Positions 46,028-58,250 of a stretch of 64,000 nt of DNA are shown in pieces. The first letter of the stretch is position 1; each line of letters begins with the position of its first letter. Origin of the DNA: Paramecium octaurelia (taxonomy: Eukaryota; Ciliophora; Oligohymenophorea; Peniculida; Parameciidae); assembly GCA_905182995.1 (NCBI GenBank), contig CAJJDP010000076.1:380356-444355 (forward strand), in the 5' to 3' direction. Both the position numbers and the translations under genes were made by a program. The notes beneath the pieces are model-generated. The model did not search any database. It was not told the DNA's origin and was given only the letters and a program-made list of their open reading frames with translations.

Positions 46028-47618
46028 AAGATTAGATAGAGAATCATTAAAAATTGAAGTTGAAATGCTAAGGAAATTGAAATCGCCTTCAATTTTTGAA
46101 TAGATACTGATTAAAATGTTAGAATATGATGATCAGAAGCGTGTTTCTTTTGAAGAATTATTATAACTCATTTCCACTTATAAAGATTTATTTAAGAAAC
46201 CTAATGAAGATGTATTCGTAAACTGTTTGAAAACATAATAAGATAAAAAAGTAAGTTGATGTTATTTAAATTAGAATTTGAGTGCTTAGGATCTAATGAT
46301 GAGAGAAGTCAAATTAGCAGAGGCATATGAAAAGTTGAATTTGCCTGAACATGCCAAATCTCATTATGAATTAGCTTTGAAATATGCTATCAAATTATCC
46401 AAAGACAGTGCTAAGGCAGATATTATGAATAGTTTAGGAACTGTCAATTGTGATTTGGAGCAGTATGATGAAGCTGAGAAGAACTTTTGTGAATCTGTAG
46501 CTCTCTACAAAAAGTTGAACGGTGATAAACATTCTTCTGTAGCAGATGGATATAACAATTTGGGGATTGTTAAAAGAAAAAAAGGAGAGTTTGAAAAGGC
46601 CATTAAGCATTATGAATAAGCCTATCAAATCAAAGAGTAGATATTTGGAGAGAACAATTTAGGAGGAGCAGTCATTTTATAAAACATTGCAATGGCACAT
46701 AAGAAATTGAAGAATTACGATCAGGCTATCAAATATTTTAAAAGTGCCTTGCAAATCAAAAAACTATTATGTGGGGATCGCAGTCCAATCCTTTGTTCAA
46801 CTTATGATAATTTGGCGAGAGTTTATTATGAAAAATAACAATTTGATATGGCAATCTCATTTTATTCGATTACAGCTGAAATCTATAGAAAACATCAATA
46901 ATCCAATTAATAGAGATTATCTGACACTCTGTTTGAAATAGCCTTGTGTTTCTAAAAAATTGGTAGATCGGCTGAAACCATAAAAGCAGCCCAAGAATCT
47001 TATAATTTAAGGAAACAAATTTATGGATAGTATGCTAAATAGACTGTGAAAAGTTAGGAATTACTATCTCAAAGCCTTCTTGAAGAAGGTAGATATGAAG
47101 AGGCACTGTAACAATACAATTAACTGAAATAATTTTATCTTGACAATTTAGTCAAATGTACTGTTGATGAGAGATTTGATAGCATGGCTGATATACTTAA
47201 GAATTTAGGTGCGTCTTATATGGGAATTTAGAAATATGATAAAGCTTTGGAGCATTATAGAGAAGGAATAGAGTTTCTTATGAAGAGAAATGATAATGAA
47301 AGTACAAGAATGGCAAAAATATACTATAATATGGGATTAGTTTACAGAAAGATTAAAGATTTTAAATCTGCTGAATAGTTTTATTAAACTGCTGCAAGTT
47401 TAATTGCTAATAGTAAATCTGCTTCAGATTTGATTACTTTAGGAGATATCTACAACAATTTTGGAGTGTTGTATGGAACTTAGGACAAATTTGTCTAAGC
47501 AAAGAAATACTTTTAAATGTCATTAGAACATTATCAAAAGGTACTAGGGCCCAATCACAGTATATGTAAGGAAGTATAATTGAACATTAAGGAATTAGAA
47601 AAGTGGTTAGCAAAGTGA
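45083..47618 (+). CDS. Protein kinase fused to a TPR domain
   Basis: 811 residues with four introns (23, 25, 28 and 24 nt). The N-terminal kinase domain (residues about 60-370) has IGAGTFGQVFA, YALKF, THRDIKPQNIL, ADLGGAK in place of DFG, and GSPAYWAPEIYF, so the catalytic Lys, Asp and metal-binding Asp are present. From residue about 395 there are about eight to ten TPR/kinesin-light-chain-type repeats (ADIMNSLGTVNCDLEQYDEA, VADGYNNLGIVKRKKGEFEK, AKIYYNMGLVYRKIKDF and others). The TPR region should bind partners and may place the kinase on a scaffold. It shares a 15-bp divergent spacer with the coiled-coil gene. Confidence 0.85.
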
Positions 47619-47775
47619 GTGCTTTGTATTTAATAATCATAATCAACTTAAAATAAAATATATTAATAATCTGATACATTAAAAATAACATAAAATCTCT
47701 ACTGCAAATAAATATATAAATATAACTTTGCATACCTATAAGTTAATGTTGTATTTAAAAATTAAGAAAGCTGGC

Positions 47776-47976
47776 TCATGTTTTCCTTAACAGTCTCCAA
47801 TTCAACCAATCTCGAAATATGTGAGGCCATTCTTTTGATAGTGCAAATTTAGGAATCTTAGATAATCCTAATAGTGCTAGGTATAGGGGAAATTGATAGA
47901 AAGTATCAGAAATATGCATGAGTTAGCCGTTTCTTTTTATTCTATTCTAAGGGTCAAGTTTATTATTGGTTATCAT
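47776..47976 (-). CDS. Possible small protein
   Basis: A 66-residue frame (MITNNKLDPQNRIKRNGQ...) with an amphipathic or hydrophobic middle (FPLYLALLGLSKIPKFAL) and a basic, Trp-rich end. Its ATG is 13 bp from the ATG of the acyltransferase gene, a head-to-head arrangement seen elsewhere in this window. There is no family match and the frame is short, so it may be chance. Confidence 0.3.
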
Positions 47977-47989
47977 AAATTATATTTTT

Positions 47990-49754
47990 ATGAGAAAGAA
48001 GTAACAATCGAAAAAAGTTGAAAAAGAGAATGATTCTTCTTAACCCACTACTGCTATTGCCTCTTAAAAAAGTAAGGATATCAGCTAATATTTTAAAGAG
48101 TTTGTCAATAAGGATTTGGAGAATGATCTACTTGAGTACAAAGCTAAGATGATCAACCACATAGAGAATAGAATACTGCATTCTTAAAAGAAATTAGAGG
48201 ACTCTATAAGGGAGGACATGGAACATTTTGAATAACAGATTTCTAAAACTATCAATGAATTAAGAGATGACCGATTTGACCAAAAAGTATGTTCAGTATA
48301 AAATCAAGAAAGATAAATGGAGAAAGTGTTCAGGTAGGAATGAAAAGATTATTTTATAGATATAAGCCGTCTCTTTTGTCGGAGATGTTGAAATAGTCTG
48401 ATTATAAAACTCTTTACCACATGATGATGGCAAGCATGTTTATTTTGATGGGCAATCTATGGATATAGGACTATTTGGAGAGAGGTATCATATTTGATAT
48501 GGATACATTCTTCTGGTGCTTTTAGACTCCTTTGTTAGTAGCAGAAATTTGGTTTGCTTTAGTATTATCCAGTTATTTGACTGTGTATTGGGTGACCTAC
48601 TGTTACTCAAATAAGATCAAGCCATTCACAGCCATTCTGGTATTCAGTCTTCATTAGATAATAAGCATTTTGGCAGCTTGTTATATGACAACTGCTTGGG
48701 TGGTAAATAAGTTAAATTAATATAGAATGGATTTGGTTCAAGGATGATTGTGATGTGTGAAGCAGTCAGAATGATGATGAAAAACTATTCTTATGCTCGA
48801 AACAAGATGTTGTATGGCACAGAGAATAAATACAAATACTTCATTCTGCAATCATTTGAAAGGAAGGGAATCACTAAACAAAATGCTTTGCTTCCTGACA
48901 TCAATATTTAATCCCTTTCTTAAGAACTCAAGAGGTACACTTACTTCTTCTTGGCACCAACTTTGTTATACAGAGACTATTACGTTAAGGCTCCAAATTA
49001 CTCCAAGAAAAAGGTCATCATAGAATTCGCAAATTTCTTTTTGTGCATTTATTACGGGTTTATTCTCTTCAGATCTTTCTGTAAAGAACCAATACTTTAA
49101 TTGAGGTATTACTATAATTTATTTTTAGAGAGAACTTGACTTTAATGAATTTCATTGTTACTTTATATAAGTTAATGATGCCATCAACTTTTTCACTCGT
49201 TCTGGTCTTCTTTGGTTTACTTCACAGTTGGTTTAATGGATGGGCAGAACTACTGAGATTTCCAGACAGAACATTTTATCATGATTGGTGGACAGCCTCA
49301 GAATTTGGATAGTATTATAGAAAATGGAATGTTATTGTTCATGAATTCCTTTATTATTATGTTTATTTGGACAGTGAGAAATTAAGTTAAGGCAAAAGAA
49401 GTAGACTCTTTAGACAACTGATCACTTTTGGATGTTCAGCAGTTATTCATGAAATCATTCTTACTTTTGCTTTGGGCTTCTTTTATCCAATATGTTTTCT
49501 TTTATTTACTGGTCCAGGAATTTTATTCATTTAAGCCAAGGAAGTCTTTAAATAGGTATTTATATTCATTATGGAAGGGCTGGTTTAACATTCTATTTTG
49601 GGTTTTAATGTACATAGGAACCTCTGTGATGATCACTTTATATTTGACTGAGTATTATGCTAGAATTCTAATAAATGATCACTTAATTGAACAAAGATGG
49701 GGAATTATTCAATACTTAATTCCTAGAACAATTTATCTAATCACAGGAATTTGA
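47990..49754 (+). CDS. MBOAT acyltransferase of the SOAT/DGAT1 group
   Basis: About 556 residues with four introns (22, 26, 23 and 23 nt). A charged N-terminal coiled region of about 100 residues precedes about eight membrane helices. Family landmarks: FFLAPTLLYRDYYVKAPNY (SOAT/DGAT1 FYxPTLcYR block), FPDRTFYHDWWTASEFGQYY (the FYxDWW signature) and WNVIVHEFLYYYVY. The catalytic-His helix reads FGCSAVIHEIILTFALGFFYP. These enzymes make steryl esters or triacylglycerol from acyl-CoA at the ER; which acceptor is used cannot be told from sequence. It lies just upstream of the guanylyl cyclase gene (38-bp gap), same strand. Confidence 0.9.
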
Positions 49755-49792
49755 TAGGTTTAATAATAATTATTAAAATTATTTTAAATTAA

Positions 49793-52700
49793 ATGCAAAA
49801 ACTCTTACAGCACTACGACGAATTCAAAAGAAAAACTTATTAAGTGCAATATTCATCCTTAATTTCAGCTGCATTTCAGGAATGGCGAGGTCATCAAGCT
49901 TGACGGATACTCTACCTATTCCAATCGCATAAACAGAACATCCTCCATTTTGTCTATAGTTTTATTTGCTCCTTTTAGAGTTGCTAGGAACAACATCATC
50001 TATTTCACTCTGTCTATAATTTCTATGATTTTACTAGCTTCTATTTGGACCATGTAATTTTATAACTATTGTAGAGATTAGCAATAATATGAATTTTATT
50101 TCATCTTCTCTTTTTAACTTTTTGCCCACATAAGTGTTGAGATTTACAATAAATTCAAAATCAATGGCCTGGATATTAAATTAAACAATCAAGAAAATAA
50201 AATATTGAAATAATGGGATGAATGTATAAGTAATAAGGAGATATTAAAGCGAATAAAATAAAAAGCATCTTAAAAACCCAAGAATGAAGAAATTAAAGAA
50301 AAGGATCGCACTATACCAATAAAAATTGATCAAAGTATAAAAATTGATCAAATATAACGTCAATTGAGTTAAAAAAGCAGGTCTTCTGGGAGTATTAATT
50401 TCAACTTTAGTTTAATAGTTTAATCTCAATTTTCAAGGCAATCAATTAACTAAGGCCGGCCTGCAGGGTCCCCAAGATAAGATAGATTTGATAGGATGGG
50501 ATCAAGAGCCTCATTGATGAGTCCACTCATTCATGAGGATATGATTATTAAAAATGAATTAAAAATCAAATTGGTCTAGGATCCTGCAATTAGAAAATTC
50601 ATGCAATAAGTACCTTGCATTTTTGAGAAAAATACTTCGAGATCAAAAAAGATTATTGATTCTAAAATAATTAATACTGCCGATAAAATGGATCTCATTA
50701 AATCCATTACTGCGGCAGAAATTAAATTAGGAGATGTTATTATTGTAGAAAGAAATCAAATTGCTTCTTGTGATATACTTGTCTTGTATTGTAATGATGA
50801 AAATTTTGCCATTTCAAATCAGTTGTGTGAGTATTCAAACAAAAACATGAGAAAACCTTTAGTGTAAAATAAATGTAAAAAGATAAAATTATTAATTCTT
50901 TAGTTGATTCTCATAATTTAGTTCTATTCAAAAAGTCCTTTACCGGAAATATTCAATTAAATGAAACAACAAACAACCTTTCAGGATATTTCTAGCTCAA
51001 AAAAGATCCATAATCAAAAGGTATTGAAGATGAAAATTTTATTTTTGCTCAAGAAAAACTATTAAATACTCCTTGGGTTATTGGGATTGTTATCTAAGTC
51101 GGATTGAATTGTCGTTGCTATAAGTAATTTGAAATTAGACCTTAAGTTCCAAATTATTCATAAAGATTACTTATCTCAATGATTTTTCTTTATTTTGCTT
51201 TTTTAATTGTACATTTTTATTAATCTATTATAGTTAATGTACGCCATCACTTATTAGAATAAGTATGTTAATGAATATTTAGATATCATATCCTTATTAT
51301 TTACAAACTTGCTTAACTTGTTATTTTTACTGCCACATAGTTTCAGATTCTATTATAATCTAATTTAATTATTCTAATAACGTATTATATATAAGATCAG
51401 TTAAATGGATATGAAGTAGATCAAAGCATTTCATCCAGAATATTATCAATAATATAAGCGTTTGACATTGAATTTAGATTCAATACTAGAAGGTACATTT
51501 GAATTAAGAGCAATAATTTGCAACAATCGCATTTGTCATTGTCGAGAACAAGAATTATTTCAACAAGCTCAAGTATATGCCTCATCAATATCGAGTCAAA
51601 ATATTTTTAAGACTGTAGATTCTAAAGAGGATTCTAAAATTGTTGATATTTAAGCATCTTATAGTCATTAAATATAGAGTTCTAAATAATAAAATAATAC
51701 ATAAAATTCTGGCAGATATTTAGAAGAAGAAATTTTTAGTTATGAGGCTCAAGAGGAAATGGTTCTTAATATGCCTTAAACTGCTGGTTTTAGACTCATC
51801 AGCAACTTTACAAACAATGATAATACTTAATAAGAATTTAATGCGCTTGTATAGCATTAAAGCATTAACCCAGATAAAAGTGATTATCAGCAAAAATCCA
51901 GCATCAATAAAGTTCAATTATCAATGAACAGTAAAAGTGCAAAGTAGGTATCTCTGAAAGATAGCAGAATTGACAGAAAATCAATTTATTTAAATGACTT
52001 AATCAAAATAATTACAAGTGAAGATGAATTTAATAACATTATTTTGCTATAATTAGCATTGAATCACATTTCATATTCCAAACTTAGATATACTTAGACG
52101 GGAGAAGAAAAGATTAAAAATGTCTAAGTTAATTTGTTGGACGAAAAACAAACTTAAATAGCTAAAGCTTTTGGATTTGAATTCATTTGTGTAAATAACG
52201 TTTAGTAATTATAATTATATTTATTTTAGAAATATTTCAGCCTATGTTGTTTAAATCAATTAGAAACTTTACTCATTTAAGTTAGTTGATTTTCAAATTC
52301 ATCATCATACTCAAAGACTCTATATGTTATTTGAATTAGATCCTGATTTTGAAAAAACATTAAATTCAGAATATATTTTATTAGTAAGAGAAGCAAATTA
52401 TAAAAAATCAGATATTATAGATGAAAGCAAATTTAATCAAAAATCATCTATTCATTTTCTTCATCAGATGGATTTGGAATAACTACATTAAATTCACTAT
52501 TATTCGTGCCTCCTTAATCATGAAGATGCAGCATATTATGTTAATTAATAATCACTCCAATACCAGAGCACTTTTGAAAGTGAAGAATTTGTTTATAATT
52601 ATTTGGAACCCTTTTTGCAATTTAATATCACTTTAGGATATAAATATAACATCTAACCAAAAGCATTAGAATTTATTAAAAATTTTGAAAAGTCAAAATA

Positions 52701-55700
52701 ATCGCTGTTTTTTTACACAGAATAACTATTTTCTTATTCTAGTTCCATTATTCACCAGACAGAAATATAAAACCATTTTAAATTAATATTTGATCAAGAT
52801 AATGATGATGATTTAAGAGCTTACTTCAAGAAATCTTTATAATAATTTACTTAATTATTTTCTGAGTCAAATTGTGTATCAAATTCTTAAGTTTAATCTT
52901 TAAATAAACTGATCAACCCAATTTCTTCCTAACTTTCAAACAAAAAGGTTTAAGAGGACCATCATGTGGCACCTCTTATTGCAATAATTTTGGGAAGTTA
53001 GGCTTGCAAAATAATGCTAAATAACACTTACATGATTAATCATATGAAATTACTATTTTCTTTGACAAAAATAACTCTCCTATTTGATGCAAATACTTAA
53101 TCTTTGAATTTCGTTTAAAAATTGTTTGACAAACCACATTTAACATTAAATTTGATTTTTGAAAACCAAACATTGTTAAAATGTCATTAAGGGTAACATT
53201 TGTAAATTGCATTACTCCAGGAATTCAGTTACTTTCAAAAGGTAAAGTATGAAAATATAAATAAACAAACTTTTTTCAAAAACATGATTTAATCCCTTAA
53301 AGTTAGATTAGTCTATGAAAGATGTAATTAATTTAGATTATTAAAATTTAGGTCTCTTTAATGAATTATTAATCTACCATAATACTGATGCAATACTGCA
53401 AGGATTTAAAGAACTAAATGAACTCCTCTTTTACTATGTGCCTTTATTAAACATCTTAACGAAATATTAGTTTTTGATTGCTTTTTAGAGAACGATATAT
53501 TTTTCATCGTTTACTATTACAGTTTACATAACTAGTGTTTGGTTTTTCAACAATTAAATGGATTTAATAGTGGAATTCGCATTTTATTCTTATTTTTATT
53601 CCTTAATTATTTATAGTGCTATAACCATAGAATTTATTTAACAATAAAACCTAAATTCTAAAAGAGACTAATATTAATAGAAAGTTATAGAATCAATAAT
53701 TAACTAATCAAAAAAAAAATCCAATTATGTCTAAATCGGAATTAAATGTAAATTCATAATTTTTATATTAGCGATAATTTAAGGAATAATTACATAATTG
53801 ATATTTACATATCAAAACCAAATTTAATCAGCAGATGTTGTTATTGTTTATTGTTTTCTCTCAATAACTCTGAATGATTTAATTAGCTTATTACTTTAGA
53901 TTGGCTATTAATTAAAGGTTGCTGTGTTCTTAATTTATAGTCTATCATATTTATTTTTTTTGTTGCTTCATTTTAACATTATGGCTCCAAATTTAGAGTT
54001 TACATTTGAAATTTCCAACCTATTTGAAATATTACTAGTAATATTTATATTTTAAGTAAGTGAATAATTGTTTGAGCATCATTTTGTATTATAAGTACCT
54101 TAAATGAAAGGTTTATTTCAAAAAATTTCAAATTCAATTAATCATCAAAAAGAATCTATGAACTAAAAATAAATATCAATTTTAAATTTGCAAAGAGAAA
54201 TAAATAAAATATTTGAAAACATTGAATAGGTGGATTTTAATCTTTAGAAGCGTAATTTATTATGATATCATTAAGTTTTACTAAGTTAGAAATAATTGTT
54301 TCAGAATTTGGGCTAATGGTAATCCTAAATTTTTCAGAAAGCTCAATCAATAATGAAATGGAAATAGAAATCGAGAATCTAAGGATTATAGTTAATATTC
54401 TTTCATTGTCAGATGCTTATTATTATTTATTCGCAATCAGATACTAGTTACTATTTTCTCATCACTTACATAGTTTACTTAATATTTTTAATAGCGATAT
54501 ATGTTTTTTAATTGCTATATCACCTTAATTCAAGGTAAACACAATATCTAGAATTAATTAAATACATGATATCAGGTATAGTCACATTAGTAGCAGTTCT
54601 GGGATTGTCAGTACCTGGAATGTCATCATATTATCATTCATTCTCTGAAATCATTGTGACATTTTAACTATCGAGTAAACTCCACCCAATATATGATAAC
54701 AGGTTATATCTTATACCTCTAGTAGTTGTATTGATCGGCTATTTTGTTATGTAAGATCATCTTATTTATAGAAAGTTTTTCTTTAAATGTTGATATCACT
54801 CCTTACTTTGTGATTATTAAGATCTCTATAATTCTATTCTTTTCTGTACAACAATACTTAATCAAAAGCTATGTAATTTATAAAAAATATTTAGTTTATT
54901 TTACTTGAGGAAGATTAGGCTACAAACTAAATAAATTTTATAGAAGAGAATAATAAAATTAATGATATTTTGGGAATTTTATTGCCCAAATTTGTACGCC
55001 ATCGTCTAAATGAAAGTAAACTGATTTGAAAGTTTATTTAGCTGACTAATATAATATCCATTAAAATTAGGGACATGTAGCCATTGTTTTTTGTGATATT
55101 TGCAATTTCGATTAAATTATCATGGAAGAGTAAGAAAATATAATACCATTTTTGGATGACCTTTTTCGAACTTTTGATAAGTACTGCGAAATATGTGGTG
55201 TTTAGAAAATTGAAACAGTTGGCAAAACTTATATGGCTTCGGCTGGGCTTAAAGCCTGTGAATAGGAATTAGCATATCTATCAGAAATTGAACCAGTTTA
55301 AAGAGCCTTAAATTTAGCAGAGATGATGATTACCTATATTAGATCAAAATTGTATTATCAAGTTAATATTTAGATGGGGTCATCAAAGTTAGGCTTTAGT
55401 TGGTAAGATTGGGATTCATTATGGAAGAGCAATTTCTGGTGTTATTGGATTTCATAAACCATAATTTTCATTAATTGGAGACACAGTTAACACTACCAGC
55501 AGAGTGTGTTCAACAGGTTAAGAGGATAAAATTACCCTCTCCGAAAGGGCCTTTGAATAATTAAAAAATGATAAAATAGAGTTTGAAGTGAGATATGTTG
55601 AGATGAAAGGATTAGGATAACGACCAACCTATGTTTATGTCTAGAAAGGAAATACTAAGAATTATATTGCAAAAAGTTCTATCAATAATAGCAATTGTAA

Positions 55701-57537
55701 CAGTAGATAAAATACAATGAATATAGCAAATAGAGTGAGAACTTAATCATCCCATAAAGGAGGCTTAAAAAAGAGGTCTATTGCCATTCAAGACCCTTTA
55801 AATCAACGCTCAAAATAATTATTATAATTCTAATTATCGTGGAATTACCAATAGTAAAATGGGTAGTAGAATTCCTAGTCTTTATCTGAAGAAAATAGCA
55901 TCAAAAAAGGATTATAGAATTCCATATCCAGTCATAATCTTAATCATTTTCCCCAAGACAATGATCATGAAGACAAATTATATAGAAATATTAAATAACC
56001 AGAACTTATTTCATAATTAGCAACTTTATTTCATCACAAATTTCATTTAGAATTGTATTAGCCTGAAGTAGACCATTATATTAATTACGATTAATTATTA
56101 GTAATTTTTGATATTATTAATTTAGAATGTGATTTTGCTTAAGAATGAAAATGGCTTAGAGGATACCCTAATACTTTAAAACTCGTTCATTTCGTTATTA
56201 AAAAAGTCATATAATTCTAGTAAAAATAACTATTTGGAATATCATGAATATATTTACAAGCAATCTGAGCATGTGACGAATAAAATAATTTAAATTTACT
56301 CATTTTATTACCTGATTAAATAATTTTGCTTAATTGGAGTATATAATATGATTTCATTGCCTTTGATAATACTGCAATGGCTTGGATGTGCATTAAATAT
56401 TATATCCTTGCTGATGTACAAGAAAAGAATGATAGACTATTGGGTATAATTGATTTATATGGGATTAAGTTTTTAGCTTATTCTTGCTGGTATTTTTGTG
56501 ATTTTCGACATGTCTTTGTTTTTAAGATATTCTCACATATTAGAAATGATATTTATCCAATCATTTTTTAGCAACATATAATTATTGCATTTTTGGATTA
56601 AAATATTATTTTGCATTAGCTCCTTTACTTTTGAAGCCTTTGTCTTGATTTTTTGGAAGGAACATAGTATATCACTCTTTTTTGCTTTCATAGTGATGGT
56701 TTATAATATAAATTATTGTTACTTTTTGGAGGAGTAATAAGTAGCTTGTTTCAATTAGAAGAACATCTTTTAAAGCTAATAAGCCAAAGAATCGCAACTA
56801 TTATAATACTTACTTCCTAAACATGTAAATCTATAATTATAAGGTAGATTCTATAAACTTTTCTTGATGATAATAATAGAGCAAGATGTTTAAGTGACAA
56901 AATAGAGAATGTTACTATTTTATTCGCAGATATTGCTGGATTCACTGAATACTCAAGTAGAGTTACACCTGAAGAAGTTTTACTAATGCTAAAAAATCTA
57001 TTTGTTGAATTCGATAGAAAGTGCTATGAATTAAATGTTTATAAGTTATACACAATTGGAGATTGTTATGTAGCAATAGGCATGATTGATTATAACGAAA
57101 GAAACCCTGCAGAGGAGGCCAAAAATATAGTTGATCTAGCATTTGAAATGATTAGAATTATTGAAGTTGTCAGAAAGCAAATCAATTTTGATGGACTTGA
57201 TATGAGAATTGGGATTCATACAGGGTGTGTATTTGGAGGTGTGATGGGTACGGATATAGTGAGATATGATATCTATGGCCCAGATGTGTTAATTGCAAAC
57301 AAAATGGAATCAAATGGTAAAAAGGGATAAGTTCATGTCAGCGAAGTTACAAAAGAATTGCTTGAGTAAGATTATGAAGATATTTATGCTTTTACTTTAA
57401 ATACAAAAGTTACATTAACTGCAATTAACAGAAGCATAGATGGGTATATTATTGAAGGCTTGGCAGAAGATGATTTTCCATCTGATTAGATTAATTCTTA
57501 ATAAATCCAAGTTTAATCTCTACATTCAGAGCATTGA
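49793..57537 (+). CDS. Giant guanylyl cyclase fused to an N-terminal P4-ATPase-like module
   Basis: Roughly 2,400-2,500 residues with numerous 22-32-nt introns. The N-terminal half follows P4-ATPase (flippase) order: the entry helices (YSNRINRTSSILS, APFRVARNN), an actuator region (IKLGDVIIVERNQIASCDILVL, FTGNIQLNETT) and NTPWVIGIVIQVGLN. LNLDSILEGTFELRAIICN stands where SDKTGTLT belongs, followed by degenerate nucleotide-binding parts and C-terminal helices. Then come a second membrane set and two class III cyclase domains: VFCDICNFD with KIETVGKTYMASAGL and SLIGDTVNTTSRV (about 55.07-55.66 kb), and LFADIAGFTEYSSRV with KLYTIGDCYVAIG (about 56.9-57.5 kb). The Glu in KIET favours GTP. This architecture is known from ciliate and apicomplexan guanylyl cyclases and makes cGMP. 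Confidence 0.9.
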
Positions 57538-57667
57538 TGATTTATATTATTCTGTATTTATTATTATTATAGTCTATTTTTCTTAATTTCAAGCGAATGG
57601 TTTTTATCAATAAGAGTGTGATTTACGTTTACTTTTCATTGCTAGTTTCGTTCCTGCAGCTAATTAA

Positions 57668-57907
57668 TCAAAAATAATTTTTCATTTCGGAAATATTAAA
57701 GAGATTGAATTTAATTTGAGTATCATATTAGTGTTTTAATTCGATTGATAGGATTCTTGAAACGTGATGATTTTTTAGAATTGCTTTAGGCTCAGCACTT
57801 ATGTGTCCAAACTTTGACTCATTTTTCAACTATTTTATATTGTTTATTGATATTTTCTTGAGATCAATCTTTGATAGCCCATGATGTCTCTTAGATAGAT
57901 GTTCCAT
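57668..57907 (-). CDS. Possible small basic protein in a 0.7-kb gap
   Basis: A 79-residue frame (MEHLSKRHHGLSKIDLKK...), rich in His, Lys, Ile and Asn. It is the only frame with plausible protein character between the cyclase gene (ends 57537) and the cysteine-rich gene (ends 58251). No family recognised, and the remaining spacer sequence is A+T-rich with simple ATA runs near 58215-58245. Treat as tentative. Confidence 0.3.
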
Positions 57908-58250
57908 TTGGTTGCATAAATTTATGTGGCACCTTTAATGGTTAGAATTAAAGCATAATATACAATAAAAAAGAATAATCTAAAACAATATTAAATCTGA
58001 ATTACATAATGATATTATTTAAAGACATCTAATTGAGTTAATTACTTATAACCGACCTTATCTTTTAAAAATTATGATTAGAAGACAAATTTAATTCAAA
58101 ACAGATTATCTCAAAAATGGATACTAATTTAATTAATTTAGGTATGTATATTAATAAATTATGAAGATTATGGATTTATTGAAAGCACTAAGATCTAATT
58201 GAAACTTTCGTGTTATAATATTATATAATAATATAATATAATATAAATTT

